Below the pieces are notes generated by a model. It was not told where the DNA came from and ran no database searches. It saw only the letters and a program-made list of their open reading frames with translations. From Candidatus Thalassarchaeaceae archaeon (GTDB lineage Archaea > Thermoplasmatota > Poseidoniia > Poseidoniales > Thalassarchaeaceae): a stretch of DNA of 35,377 nt. How positions within the stretch are numbered: position 1 is the first letter of the stretch; every line of letters begins with the position of its first letter. Both the position numbers and the translations under genes were made by a program. Below are positions 16,535-25,738 of the stretch, in pieces. The stretch is taken from assembly GCA_029250605.1 (NCBI GenBank), contig JAQXEZ010000004.1, positions 1 to 35,377 on the forward strand, given 5' to 3'.

Positions 16535-18556
16535 TCACTCGTCTAGTGAGGGCTCCCTACTGCGATTCGAAATCTCGGCGAAGATGTCCGAAACGAACTC
16601 GTCCAGCCCAACTCCGTTCTTCTGATTGCCGCCCCTCCCTCTAATGGAGACCGTACCACCACCCATCTCGTCGTCCCCGAGGATTACCATGTAAGCCGGC
16701 CGTATCTTCCTGTGGGTCCGAATCTTCTTGCCGATTGTGTTGTCTGAGTCGTCAACTCGAACCCTGACACCTGCCACCTCCAGAGCCTCTCTAACCTGTT
16801 CGGCATACTCCTTGTGTTTCTCGGAGATCGTGATGATTTGGACCTGAACCGGAGACAGCCAACTTGGGAAGTTACCTGCCCAATGCTCAGTGAGGAATGC
16901 AACAAACCTCTCGTGCGTTGAGAGGGGAGCCCTGTGGATGACGAACACCTCGCCATTATCGGCTCCAGTCTCGTCTGTGTAGGACAGCCCAAAACGCTCT
17001 TTCGCAGCGAAGTCTAGTTGGATTGTGGACATCGACTCCTCCCTGCCGAGCAAGGTCCTGAACTGGATGTCTATCTTCGGACCGTAGAATGCCGCCTCTC
17101 CCACAGCCTCCACATATTCGACCCCAAGATCATCGAGAATTTCCCTCAGATGGTCCTGGGTCGACTTCCAGTTCTCAGGCTGATCGATGTACTTCTCCGT
17201 ATTGTCCGGATCCCACAGAGAGAGTCTGAAGTGATAGTCATCAAAACCGAACACTGAGTAGTATTCTTGTACCATCCTCACATTATCGGCGACTTCGGAA
17301 GCAACCTGGTCCAGGGTGCAGTAGATGTGGGCGTCATTCATTGACAGCATCCTGACCCTTAGCAAACCGGAGAGGGTTCCGGACAATTCATTCCTGTACA
17401 CGGTCCCATACTCCGCTATCCTCATCGGCAACTCTCGGTAAGACCTCTTCTCGTTCTGGAAGATTCGATGATGAAACGGGCAATTCATGGCCTTCAACGC
17501 ATAGGAACCATCATCCATTTCCATTAGCGGATACATCCCATCGGCGTAGTGGGGAAGATGACCACTGGTCTCGAACAGCTCCTTCTTACCTAATACAGGA
17601 GTTGTCACTCTGACGTACCCATACGCCCCTTCGGTCTCGATTGCGAACTTCTCTATCTCGGACTTGAGCGACTCACCATTGGGAAGCCAAACCGGGAGCC
17701 CCTTGCCTATCAGCTCGTCAATCATGTAGAGCCCCATCTCTTTGCCGATTTTCTTGTGGTCCCTCTTGGAAGCCTCCTCGATCTGCCTCTCCCTCTCCCT
17801 CAGGCCGTCCTTGGAGTCGTAGCACATGCCGTAGATCCTGACTAGGGCCTCTCTTTCCTTGTCTGCTCTCCAATAAGCCTGGCTAGTGCTGGTCAGTTTG
17901 AACCACCTCAATTGAGAGGTCCGCGAAACATGAGGGCCCCTGCATAGGTCGACGAACTCTCCTTGACGGTATGCGGATGAACCGACATCATGGCCAATTT
18001 TGTCATCCATGATCTCCAATTTGAACTGGTTCGAGGAGAACATTTCCCTCAGAGACTCGTTGTCAAGCTCCTCCCTTTCTATGGTGATGTTCTGCTTGAC
18101 GAGATCCTTCATCCGCTTCTCAATCTCACGCAAACCATCTTCGCCTATTGGTCCCATGTTGAAGTCATAGTAGAATCCGTGTTCTATCGGAGGTCCAATT
18201 GTCGGCTTTGCTTCTGGATAAAGCTGAGTCACTGCTTGAGCAAGTAGATGGGCGCAACTGTGCCTCAGAATGTACAAACCCTCCTCTGATCCCCCCAGTA
18301 TCGGCTCGACCTTGCAGTCCCCCTCAAGCGAGAAGGACATGTCCCTCTCCTCTCCGTCGACCAAAGCAGCTACGGCTCCGGACTTTCGCCCGTGTACGTT
18401 TTTGATTACTTCTCCAGCACTGATTCCACTCGCATACTCGTGCGCATCGCCCTCGCCTACGTCAACGGAAATCATTCCCACTGGTATCCCTCTTCGGTTC
18501 GCCGACGTCCAGTCGATATGAAGGCCTTGGCCGCAAATAGACGGCAGGGGCCTCAT
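16535..18556 (-). CDS. thrS: Threonyl-tRNA synthetase (bacterial-type, with TGS and editing domains)
   Basis: The product charges tRNA-Thr. Order is TGS domain ([19 protein letters not shown]), the editing domain with HSCAH and CRGPH zinc-type motifs, the class II core, and an anticodon-binding domain ([10 protein letters not shown] to the end). Active-site zinc ligands appear in MNCP (Cys), NDAHIYC (His) and VIHRAPLS (His). Motif 2 is [24 protein letters not shown], where GFTQDDAH is seen in E. coli. This is the bacterial architecture; archaeal ThrRS of many euryarchaea has a different editing domain. The ATG at 18556 overlaps the arcC stop as ATGA, suggesting coupling, but gives 27 residues without homology; ATG at 18475 starts exactly at the TGS domain and is a real alternative. 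Confidence 0.93.
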   Translation of the reverse strand: MRPLPSICGQGLHIDWTSANRRGIPVGMISVDVGEGDAHEYASGISAGEVIKNVHGRKSGAVAALVDGEERDMSFSLEGDCKVEPILGGSEEGLYILRHSCAHLLAQAVTQLYPEAKPTIGPPIEHGFYYDFNMGPIGEDGLREIEKRMKDLVKQNITIEREELDNESLREMFSSNQFKLEIMDDKIGHDVGSSAYRQGEFVDLCRGPHVSRTSQLRWFKLTSTSQAYWRADKEREALVRIYGMCYDSKDGLRERERQIEEASKRDHKKIGKEMGLYMIDELIGKGLPVWLPNGESLKSEIEKFAIETEGAYGYVRVTTPVLGKKELFETSGHLPHYADGMYPLMEMDDGSYALKAMNCPFHHRIFQNEKRSYRELPMRIAEYGTVYRNELSGTLSGLLRVRMLSMNDAHIYCTLDQVASEVADNVRMVQEYYSVFGFDDYHFRLSLWDPDNTEKYIDQPENWKSTQDHLREILDDLGVEYVEAVGEAAFYGPKIDIQFRTLLGREESMSTIQLDFAAKERFGLSYTDETGADNGEVFVIHRAPLSTHERFVAFLTEHWAGNFPSWLSPVQVQIITISEKHKEYAEQVREALEVAGVRVRVDDSDNTIGKKIRTHRKIRPAYMVILGDDEMGGGTVSIRGRGGNQKNGVGLDEFVSDIFAEISNRSREPSLDE

Positions 18557-19461
18557 TCTATGACGAATTGAGTTCCCGAAGTGCCCTCGACCATTCCGGA
18601 GATTTCAGAGAGGGAGCCGATTACGGCACGCTCACCAGTACGTCTGACGAAATCACATGCAGCCTCGACCTTCGGACCCATAGATCCTGCATCAAATTCC
18701 CTTCCAGACATTTCCTCCGGGGTCGCTCGTTTGATCAATTCTGCTCCATCGCCTCCCCAATTGTCGTAAACACCATCCGCATCAGTTGCAAGAATAAGCA
18801 ACCTCGCCCCTAGCTGCCTTGCGAGTAGCGCGCTTGCACGATCCTTGTCAATGACGACCTCTACTCCTTCTAGAACGCCTTCGGAGTTGTATGCGGTCGG
18901 AATCCCACCACCCCCGGCACAGATTACCACTACTCCCTTCTCCAGAAGCCAGTGTATGGGTCGCAATTCGAAGACCCTGTGTGGCTCGGGCGAGGGAACG
19001 ACTCTCCTCCATCCATCACCGTCTCTTGCTATCGACCATCCCTTCTCCTTCGCGATTCTCCGTGCATCTTGCTCTTCGTAGAGCAGGCCTATTGGTTTGG
19101 TGGGGTTTTGGAATGCAGGGTCATCAGGATCAACCTCGACCATTGTCAGAATTGTCGCGAAAGCAGACTCTGTTGGCATCATATTCCCCAATTCCTGCTG
19201 GATGTAGTATCCGAGCATGCCCTCGGTCTGAGCGCCGAGGACATCCAATGGGTACTCCTCAACTTCCTCGTATGACGCAGACTGCAATGCAAGAAGGCCC
19301 ACTTGGGGGCCATTGCCATGCGTGATAACAAGCTGGTGTCCCTCTGCCAGAGGGGCAAGAGCCCTGCACGCAGTTCTCACGTTCCTCCTCTGATTCTCAG
19401 AAGTCGGCTCCTCCCCTCTCTTGAGAAGCGCGTTTCCACCTAGTGCCACCACGACCCTCAT
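18553..19461 (-). CDS. arcC: Carbamate kinase
   Basis: The 302-residue protein interconverts carbamoyl phosphate plus ADP with carbamate plus ATP. It is an amino-acid-kinase fold protein with [17 protein letters not shown] at the start, [55 protein letters not shown] and [14 protein letters not shown], all family hallmarks. Length matches the usual 300-315. The frame is open 26 codons further upstream, but [10 protein letters not shown] is the family start and a TATA-like box lies 26 nt before it. No arginine deiminase or ornithine transcarbamylase gene is nearby, so direction and role are open; it may recover ATP or feed carbamoyl phosphate. It heads a four-gene operon and shares its promoter with the NAD-kinase-like gene. 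Confidence 0.93.
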   Translation of the reverse strand: MRVVVALGGNALLKRGEEPTSENQRRNVRTACRALAPLAEGHQLVITHGNGPQVGLLALQSASYEEVEEYPLDVLGAQTEGMLGYYIQQELGNMMPTESAFATILTMVEVDPDDPAFQNPTKPIGLLYEEQDARRIAKEKGWSIARDGDGWRRVVPSPEPHRVFELRPIHWLLEKGVVVICAGGGGIPTAYNSEGVLEGVEVVIDKDRASALLARQLGARLLILATDADGVYDNWGGDGAELIKRATPEEMSGREFDAGSMGPKVEAACDFVRRTGERAVIGSLSEISGMVEGTSGTQFVIE

Positions 19462-19474
19462 TGAACAGTGTCCC

Positions 19475-19500
19475 GAGCGTGAACCGATAAGAACACGCTC
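19475..19500. promoter_or_regulatory. Bidirectional promoter framed by a 7-bp inverted repeat
   Basis: GAGCGTG (19475-19481) and its perfect complement CACGCTC (19494-19500) flank the 12-nt core AACCGATAAGAA. The core reads as a TATA-like box on both strands (CCGATAAG and TTCTTATC). The centre, 19487.5, is about 26 nt from the arcC ATG and 27 nt from the NAD kinase ATG. That symmetry fits one regulator site and one core promoter feeding two leaderless transcripts. Confidence 0.5.
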
Positions 19501-19514
19501 CCTCTGGGCCATGC

Positions 19515-20663
19515 ATGGTGCGCATTGGGATACTCGCAAATCCTGATGCCGGACTCGGGGGTAGACTTGGCCTCAAAGGATCCGATGGACAGGCCGAGTT
19601 GGCTCGTTCAAAGGGGGCGGAGGATAGGTCTGGCCCCCGCCTATCGTCTATGCTTGGGCATTTCTCGAGGATTCACAGGACCGAATCAAGCCAGATAGAG
19701 TGGATTACCAGCACAGGTAGGATGGGGACAGAATGGATCCCAGTTGAACTCGATATCGGGACAATTTCCGAGGTTCATCAGTCTCCGGGCAAGACCTCGG
19801 CTTCCGATACTCAAGATGCGGTCGCCAGATTGCTTGAGAATGGAATCGACTTGCTAGTCTACTCAGGGGGGGATGGAACGACAAGGGACATCGTCTCGTC
19901 ACTGTCCGAGTCGAAAACACCTGAGCTACCAGTTATCGGCGTGCCCTCTGGAGTGAAGATGCACTCGGGTTGCTTCGCCAGCTCTCCTAAGGCAGCTGCA
20001 GAGGTCCTCTCGGCATGGATCCAGGGTGATCTCCTAGTGTCTTCCACTGAAGTCCTTGATTTGGACGAAGAGCTCTACAGAAAGGGGAAATGGGTGGTAA
20101 GGCTCTACGCCGAGGCCTTCTCTCCAAATTCTCCAAGGTGGATGCAGGGCTCCAAAGAGTTGATTCAGACAGAATCAGAGGAAGAAATAATCATTGGACT
20201 TTCAAATCATATCGAGGAATCCATAGTGGACGACGACCATCTAGTAATCTGGGGCTCGGGAGGGACCCTCCGAGAGATAGGTGGAAACATTGGCTTCGAA
20301 TTGACGACACTTGGGATCGATGCGACAATCGGTAGCGAGAAAGTTGGGACGGACCTCGCCGAATCTGGAATTATCGAAATCCTCGATTCTCATGACGGGC
20401 CAGTCACCCTACTACTTTCTCCCATGGGGGGGCAGGGGTTCCTGATCGGGAGGGGCAATCTGCAACTTTCACCATCAGTCCTCAGTTCGATTGGGATTGA
20501 CAATGTCATGGGGGTGGTGACTCCCGCAAAGCTCCTCACAGTCAGAGCGCTTAGGATTGAGACGGGGGATGATTCTCTGGACCAAGAATTCGCATCCAAG
20601 CGGTACATGAAGGTGCTACAGGGATATAGGACGACCAGGATACTGCCTGTCTCGGTCGATTAG
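19515..20663 (+). CDS. ATP-NAD kinase family protein (COG3199)
   Basis: The 382-residue protein has the N-terminal [22 protein letters not shown] and the diagnostic GGDGT loop in [17 protein letters not shown], then [16 protein letters not shown], all typical of the COG3199 branch of NAD/diacylglycerol-kinase-like enzymes. The C-terminal part has [40 protein letters not shown] and a closing ILPVSVD. NAD kinases make NADP and control the NADPH pool; some COG3199 members may use other nucleotides or polyphosphate. The stretch after residue 20 ([18 protein letters not shown]) is longer than in canonical NAD kinases, a feature shared by this branch. It diverges from arcC and its stop overlaps that of pyrG. 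Confidence 0.8.
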   Translation: MVRIGILANPDAGLGGRLGLKGSDGQAELARSKGAEDRSGPRLSSMLGHFSRIHRTESSQIEWITSTGRMGTEWIPVELDIGTISEVHQSPGKTSASDTQDAVARLLENGIDLLVYSGGDGTTRDIVSSLSESKTPELPVIGVPSGVKMHSGCFASSPKAAAEVLSAWIQGDLLVSSTEVLDLDEELYRKGKWVVRLYAEAFSPNSPRWMQGSKELIQTESEEEIIIGLSNHIEESIVDDDHLVIWGSGGTLREIGGNIGFELTTLGIDATIGSEKVGTDLAESGIIEILDSHDGPVTLLLSPMGGQGFLIGRGNLQLSPSVLSSIGIDNVMGVVTPAKLLTVRALRIETGDDSLDQEFASKRYMKVLQGYRTTRILPVSVD

Positions 20664-22321
20664 ACTTCCATCCCTGAAGCCGCCATAAGGAGTCCTAGGA
20701 ATGGTGGGCTTGGCCGATCGGGCCTTGACTTGAACTCGGGGTGGTACTGGGTGCCGACGAAATATGGGTGCCCTTCTAGTTCCATTATCTCGCATCTCTC
20801 CCCGGTCTCGTCCTTGCCCACATATACGAGCCCGGATTCCTCGATTGCCTTGATGAGCTCCGGATTAACCTCGTACCTGTGCCTGTGCCTCTCATCAACA
20901 TGGCCAACACCCTCGTACAGGCGCTTGATTTTGCAGTCATCTACTAGGAATGGCGTCGGCTTCGTTCCAAGCCTCATCGTGCCCCCCATATGCGTCTTCG
21001 ATATCTCGGGCATGAAGACAATAGCCGCGTGAGCGGGGTCTTCCTCGAATTCAGCGGAATTCGCACCCTCCATCCCCAAAACGTTCCTGCAGAACTCTAT
21101 TGTCGCTACTTGCAGCCCCAGGCAAACACCCAGATATGGTACGTTATTCTCCCTGGCGTACTCTGCTGCCCTTATCTTCCCCTCGATTCCTCTGATTCCG
21201 AATCCACCAGGGACGAGTATGCCATCTGCCTCCTTGAGTAGATTCCATGCCTCGTCATACGACTCTCGGTCCGACTTCTTCGCATCCTCATCCAGCACTG
21301 AGGACTCGATCCAATCGATGACAAGTTTCCTGTCGACCTTGAATGATGCGTGCTGAAGTGCCTTGATCACACTTAGGTATGAGTCTGAGAGATCGGTGTA
21401 CTTGCCCGCAACTGCGATGTGGACCTCTTCCGCATCCTCTAGGGAGTCAACGTGATCGGCCAACTCCTTCCAGTCTTCGAGCAACTTCCTCTTCGAGGAG
21501 AGTTTGAAGCCAAATCTCTCAGAAAGCATCTCTGTGACGCCCTGAGACTCCATCATTATCGGGACTTGGTAGATGTTCGACACATCGTGAGCCGAGACTA
21601 CCGCTTCGGGAGGCACGTGACAGAATGCTGAGATCTTCTGACGTGTTTCGTCAATCAATGGGCTCTTCGACCTGCAAACTAGCATGTGTGGGTTTATCCC
21701 CAGTCCTCTGAGTTCCTTCACAGTATGCTGCGTAGGCTTCGTCTTCTGCTCTCCGACTGGCCCCATTACCGGAATCAGGCTAACGTGGACGAAGCAAACG
21801 TTCTCTTGGCCGACTCTGAATTGGAACTGCCTCAATGCCTCGACGAAAGGAGCGCTTTCGATGTCCCCAACCGTCCCGCCCAGCTCAATCACACAAGCAT
21901 CCGGCTCCTTCCCGTTGCCATCACTTGGAATATGGGCGACCCTCTCAATCCAGTCCTGGATCTCATTTGTGATGTGTGGGATTACCTGGACAGTCTTGCC
22001 CAGGTAGTCGCCCCGCCTCTCCTTCTGAATTACGCTCTCATACACCTTTCCGGTGGTGATGTTATTCTCTCTCGTCAGACACACGTCTAGGAACCTCTCG
22101 TAGTTTCCTAGGTCTAAATCAACTTCTCCACCATCATCCAGAACGAATACCTCTCCATGCTCGAAGGGAGACATGGTACCTGCATCCACATTGAGATATG
22201 GGTCGATTTTTACTGCAGTTACTCTCAGTCCAGCGCTTTTCAGGAGAACACCGATGCTACTTGCAGTCACTCCTTTGCCCAATCCGGAGAGCACTCCACC
22301 CGTCACTATGACATACTTCAT
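20660..22321 (-). CDS. pyrG: CTP synthase
   Basis: The 553-residue enzyme aminates UTP to CTP using glutamine. The N-terminal synthetase domain has [16 protein letters not shown] (2-17), [20 protein letters not shown] and YERFLDV. The C-terminal class I glutamine amidotransferase domain has the triad Cys400 (YLGVCLGLQ), His527 and Glu529 (TQYHPEF). [10 protein letters not shown] is also conserved. Family length is about 535-555. An upstream in-frame codon at 22456 was passed over because MKYVIVTGG is the family start. It is a single gene on the minus strand, divergent from the threonine dehydrogenase gene. The regulatory region upstream has a TATA-like TTTTATT about 50 nt before the ATG. Confidence 0.97.
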   Translation of the reverse strand: MKYVIVTGGVLSGLGKGVTASSIGVLLKSAGLRVTAVKIDPYLNVDAGTMSPFEHGEVFVLDDGGEVDLDLGNYERFLDVCLTRENNITTGKVYESVIQKERRGDYLGKTVQVIPHITNEIQDWIERVAHIPSDGNGKEPDACVIELGGTVGDIESAPFVEALRQFQFRVGQENVCFVHVSLIPVMGPVGEQKTKPTQHTVKELRGLGINPHMLVCRSKSPLIDETRQKISAFCHVPPEAVVSAHDVSNIYQVPIMMESQGVTEMLSERFGFKLSSKRKLLEDWKELADHVDSLEDAEEVHIAVAGKYTDLSDSYLSVIKALQHASFKVDRKLVIDWIESSVLDEDAKKSDRESYDEAWNLLKEADGILVPGGFGIRGIEGKIRAAEYARENNVPYLGVCLGLQVATIEFCRNVLGMEGANSAEFEEDPAHAAIVFMPEISKTHMGGTMRLGTKPTPFLVDDCKIKRLYEGVGHVDERHRHRYEVNPELIKAIEESGLVYVGKDETGERCEIMELEGHPYFVGTQYHPEFKSRPDRPSPPFLGLLMAASGMEV

Positions 22322-22428
22322 CTCATCAACGGGGTTTGAATCAGTAACCCATCCTCTATCAACGTTGGCCAATAAAATCCTGTTTGCCTTTTCTTTAATT
22401 TCAAGTAGCGCCAGAATTACGGGCGTAC
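22322..22428. promoter_or_regulatory. Divergent promoter region, pyrG / threonine dehydrogenase
   Basis: TTTAATTT (22394-22401) lies about 31 nt before the plus-strand ATG at 22429. On the minus strand ATTTTATT near 22370-22378 could drive pyrG with a leader of about 25 nt. Beside it are two overlapping 8-bp palindromes, CAACGTTG (22360-22367) and TTGGCCAA (22365-22372), which could bind a dimeric regulator. Confidence 0.35.
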
Positions 22429-23385
22429 ATGTCGGGCCCCTCGGGAGACAAGGCACTCGTCACCGGGGCACTGGGGCAAATAGGCACTGACTTGGTTCAG
22501 GCACTGCGTGAAAGACACGGAAGCGACGCGGTCATAGCCTCTGACATCAGGGAATCAGCAGGGCACTCCTCTGTAGAAGGCGGGCCATTCGTGATCCTCG
22601 ACGTCCTAGACACAGATGGGATATCCAGAATTTGCCAGAGCGAGGGTGTCAGTACGATTTACCACCTCGCTGCACTCCTTTCGGCGGTCGGAGAGCGTGA
22701 TCCTGATTCGTGTCGTAGGATCAATGTAGGCGGGACAATATCAGTTCTGGAGGCAGCAAAGGAATGCAATCTCAGAGTCTACTCGCCGTCATCGATAGCT
22801 GTTTTTGGACCAGACTCGCCAAAGCACGCCACTCAGGAATCACCACTCAATCCCACCACGGTTTACGGCGAGACCAAGGTCACCGGCGAGGCACTGGCTC
22901 GCGAATACCTGGAACGATTCAACGTCGACACCCGCGGAATCCGATATCCCGGCCTGATTTCCTACAAGGCACCTGCTGGTGGGGGGACCACCGACTATGC
23001 CGTAGAAATATTCCATGCCGCACTGAACGAAGGCCACTATCAATGCTTTGTCCGCCCTGACACCCGTCTTCCAATGCTATACATGGATGACGCAATCAAC
23101 GCCACCCTCTCCCTGATGGACTCCTGTGAAGACGATCTAGGAAAGTCCAGAGCCGGATACAACATCCCATGCCTCTCTTTCTCCGCAGGAGAGCTAGTTG
23201 ATACAATATCGGACAGGGTAGATGGTTTCACTTGCGAATTCGTACCCGATATCAGACAGGAATACGCTGATTCATGGCCAGACTCGATAGACGGGTCTCT
23301 TGCCGAGGAGGAGTGGGATTGGACCCCGAAGTACGACCTCGCTTCCTTGGTTGATGAGATGCTCAGAGGAATCTCTAGCCGCTAG
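22429..23385 (+). CDS. L-threonine 3-dehydrogenase, GalE-like short-chain type
   Basis: The 318-residue protein is an extended short-chain dehydrogenase. It has the NAD loop VTGALGQIG (11-19), the NAG-type [10 protein letters not shown] and the catalytic Tyr146-x-x-x-Lys150 (VYGETK). The block [20 protein letters not shown] followed by [11 protein letters not shown] and [10 protein letters not shown] distinguishes the GalE-like threonine dehydrogenases, found in Thermoplasmatales and some bacteria, from sugar epimerases. The reaction is oxidation of threonine to 2-amino-3-ketobutyrate, usually paired with a glycine C-acetyltransferase (kbl), which is not in the window. The start is supported by a TATA-like site about 31 nt upstream. 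A nucleotide-sugar epimerase is the alternative. Confidence 0.87.
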   Translation: MSGPSGDKALVTGALGQIGTDLVQALRERHGSDAVIASDIRESAGHSSVEGGPFVILDVLDTDGISRICQSEGVSTIYHLAALLSAVGERDPDSCRRINVGGTISVLEAAKECNLRVYSPSSIAVFGPDSPKHATQESPLNPTTVYGETKVTGEALAREYLERFNVDTRGIRYPGLISYKAPAGGGTTDYAVEIFHAALNEGHYQCFVRPDTRLPMLYMDDAINATLSLMDSCEDDLGKSRAGYNIPCLSFSAGELVDTISDRVDGFTCEFVPDIRQEYADSWPDSIDGSLAEEEWDWTPKYDLASLVDEMLRGISSR

Positions 23386-24974
23386 TCCTCGGCTTCGCCT
23401 TCCCAGTCAGGGGTGCTCGGGTCCGTCCGAGCCCAGAGTACATCGTCGATCCTTAGCACACCTATTGCGGCTTCAGTTGCGCCTGAAAGAGCATGCTTAA
23501 CCACGAACTCAGTATCCAAGATGCCCATCTCACCCATGTCGCAGTTCTCTCCACTTTGTAGGTCGAAACCAATCCAAGCGCCGGATTTCTTCTGATCCGC
23601 TGATAGTGAGAGTATCACTTCCACTGGGTCTCTACCGGCATTTTCAGCAAGTATCCTGGGAATCGACTCAAGCGCTGAAGCATACGCCTCTATCGCAAGC
23701 TGCTCTCTTCCAGACTGTGTCTGTGAGAACGATCTCAGATGCCTCGCAAGGTGAGACTGAATTGCACCCCCTCCAGGTAGGATTCCGGGCCTGCGATTCA
23801 GACGATGCGCCACTCCAATGGCGTCATCAAAAATCCTGATCGCCTCTCCCCTTACTGCCGGCGAGGATCCCCTGACTACCAGGGTCATCCCCCCTCCGCC
23901 CCCTTCTATCAGAGTGTGCTTCACATCTGCAATTCTTTCTTCGGCCCTATTCGAATAAGTACCAAGATCACCCTCATCCAAACCACTAACGCTTCTTGCC
24001 GGCCTAGCTCCAGTTATTCTCGACAATAGGTCCATGTCATTCCTCTCGAATCTTCGGTATGCCACGATTCCCGCCTTTGTCAGTTGCGTTATCGCTTCGT
24101 CAGCAATACCGTCTCTAACTACCAGAAGGTCAACGCCGAGGGACGAGAGGTGCGCAACTTGCTTTTGCATGTTCTCTCTGGATCTTTCGTGGAACTCCTG
24201 CAGAACTCCGAGGCTGCTTACCTCGATCGATGCATCGGTTTCCAGCTTGGCATGTTCCAGACCACCGTCAATTATTGCAACAACTCCTCCGTCAGAACCC
24301 TCCGGACTGGCTGCATCAACTCTTGATTTTAGCAGCATCAAACCGTTGACCAATGATGAGTCCATGACGCTACCCTCTCTAATCTGCAGACGCTTCACGA
24401 CCATCCTTTCCAGATCGTCCCCACCTTCCAAATCAGCGAGTACGTTTGCCGCTTCCACTGCTAGTCTTGCAAGTAGGCCACACACAGATGAGTCCCCCTT
24501 CCCCTGGAGTGAAGTCCTCACCACCTGGGATTTCTGAGTGTCATCTGATTCTGTAGACACCTTCTCAGTCTCTTTGATGGACTCCTCCAGTGCAATCGAG
24601 TATCCGTTTACGATTATCGAGGGGTGCACTCCCATCCGGACTAGTTCCAGAGCGTTCTGCAGCATCTCTGCAACAAGCAGGACAGTCGTTGTGGTCCCGT
24701 CCCTTGCAGACCGATCCTGCGATGATGAGGCATCGATTAGCAACCTAGCGGTCGGGTGTTCCACGTTTGCCTTCTCTAGAACGGTGACCCCATCGTTAGT
24801 AACCAAAGCAGATCCGTCTCCGTCAACCAGCATTTTGTCCAGGCCTTTCGGACCTAAGGTTGAACGAATCGCTCCAGCAAGAGATGAGGCAGCCTTGACG
24901 TTGTTGACTAGAGCAGTCCTCCCGTGGATTCTGTCCGTGTCTTCCAGAGCTACATCGTGATCAGACTCAACCAT
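23382..24974 (-). CDS. Divergent group II chaperonin (thermosome/TCP-1 family) subunit
   Basis: The 530-residue protein aligns across the thermosome family: LGPKGLDKMLVDGDGSALVTNDGVTVL (phosphate-binding region), EHPTARLLIDAS, DGTTTTVLLVAEML, the apical segment with LLVVRDGIADEAITQL and YRRFERNDMDLLSRITGA, GGGAIQSHLARHL, REQLAIEAYASALESIPRILAENAGRDPVEV, and the end SGATEAAIGVLRIDDVLWA. The usual GDGTT reads RDGTT (Arg91-Asp92): the loop Asp is kept but the preceding Gly is Arg, and the preceding segment SSQDRSA is unusual. The frame is open upstream, but GGAGGG lies six bases before ATG 24974. It diverges from the Hsp20-like/DnaK operon. It is probably one of several chaperonin subunits in this genome. 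Confidence 0.88.
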   Translation of the reverse strand: MVESDHDVALEDTDRIHGRTALVNNVKAASSLAGAIRSTLGPKGLDKMLVDGDGSALVTNDGVTVLEKANVEHPTARLLIDASSSQDRSARDGTTTTVLLVAEMLQNALELVRMGVHPSIIVNGYSIALEESIKETEKVSTESDDTQKSQVVRTSLQGKGDSSVCGLLARLAVEAANVLADLEGGDDLERMVVKRLQIREGSVMDSSLVNGLMLLKSRVDAASPEGSDGGVVAIIDGGLEHAKLETDASIEVSSLGVLQEFHERSRENMQKQVAHLSSLGVDLLVVRDGIADEAITQLTKAGIVAYRRFERNDMDLLSRITGARPARSVSGLDEGDLGTYSNRAEERIADVKHTLIEGGGGGMTLVVRGSSPAVRGEAIRIFDDAIGVAHRLNRRPGILPGGGAIQSHLARHLRSFSQTQSGREQLAIEAYASALESIPRILAENAGRDPVEVILSLSADQKKSGAWIGFDLQSGENCDMGEMGILDTEFVVKHALSGATEAAIGVLRIDDVLWARTDPSTPDWEGEAED

Positions 24975-25078
24975 CTGTGTCCCTCCAATCAAGCCTCTGT
25001 TTTCAATACGCTCATACGTAATCCGCCCCAATCCTCTGGGGGTGAATCCGTTCCATTCAAATACCACCTATCTTTCCC

Positions 25079-25087
25079 ATTATACAA
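25079..25087 (+). promoter_or_regulatory. TATA box of the alpha-crystallin-like/dnaK operon
   Basis: ATTATACAA is centred 27 nt before the ATG at 25110. It is the best TATA match in the 135-nt gap between the chaperonin and dnaK operons, and it predicts a leaderless transcript. A second weaker candidate, TTTTCAA near 25000, faces the chaperonin. No CIRCE-like HrcA site was seen. Confidence 0.5.
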
Positions 25088-25109
25088 CTAGAGGTTGATT
25101 AGTGATACT

Positions 25110-25712
25110 ATGACCGGAGAGAATTGGGACGATTTCGACGAAGAAACCATCGAGGAAATGGCCAGGATGTTCGAACAAATGGGAATGCCAATCGACATTA
25201 ATACCCTTAAATCGATGATTAAGCAGGTAAGAAGCCAGTTCGAGGAAATGGGAATTGACCCAGAGAAGATCTCAATGAGTGAAGTCAAACTCGGCCTAAA
25301 CTCAGATCCCGAGGAGTTCATGAAGAACTTCGAATCCATGATTAGCGGCCCTCAGGGACTCGGAGATTTTCTGAAGAAGATGGGGGTCGATATACACATC
25401 AAACCCTCTGTGTCCGAAGTCAGGATCGATGTAGACGAAAGTCAGCATGAATCGAAAGACGACTCGATCCCAGAGGAGGACGTTTACGTCAATGATGACC
25501 AGATGTTTGTGACCATCGACGTATCAAAGTTCGACGACATATCTTCCGAGAATCTTGAGTTGAGTCTTACGGGGGAGGGAGTGGTTCTACAGATGCTAAG
25601 GACCAACCAGATTAGGCCATTCAGAACATTTGTACTCCCACACGCATCATCAGGAGTCGCCAACTGGGAGATTAACAATGGCATACTCGACATCACATTC
25701 GAACTGAAGTAG
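25110..25712 (+). CDS. Acidic protein with C-terminal Hsp20/CS-like beta domain
   Basis: The 200-residue protein has two parts. Residues 1-90 are acidic, helical and methionine-rich ([40 protein letters not shown]). Residues about 118-200 look like an alpha-crystallin or CS beta-sandwich: [40 protein letters not shown] and [17 protein letters not shown], the last like the closing strand pattern of small heat-shock proteins. There is no C-terminal I-x-I tail. The upstream TTG at 25095 was passed over for the ATG at 25110. It is 26 nt before dnaK and surely co-transcribed, which points to a chaperone or DnaK-linked role. The N-terminal half is unrecognised; a GrpE function is not supported by any visible motif. 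Confidence 0.75.
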   Translation: MTGENWDDFDEETIEEMARMFEQMGMPIDINTLKSMIKQVRSQFEEMGIDPEKISMSEVKLGLNSDPEEFMKNFESMISGPQGLGDFLKKMGVDIHIKPSVSEVRIDVDESQHESKDDSIPEEDVYVNDDQMFVTIDVSKFDDISSENLELSLTGEGVVLQMLRTNQIRPFRTFVLPHASSGVANWEINNGILDITFELK

Positions 25713-25738
25713 TTTGGAACAAAACAGGAGAAATGAAA

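Noticed and set aside
22322-22456. Longer pyrG start at 22456
   Set aside because: The extra 45 residues have no homology, overlap the divergent gene start at 22429, and MKYVIVTGG is the normal CTP synthase start.
25110-25712. The gene before dnaK as GrpE
   Set aside because: No GrpE coiled coil or beta-wing signature; the C-terminal part fits an Hsp20/CS fold instead.
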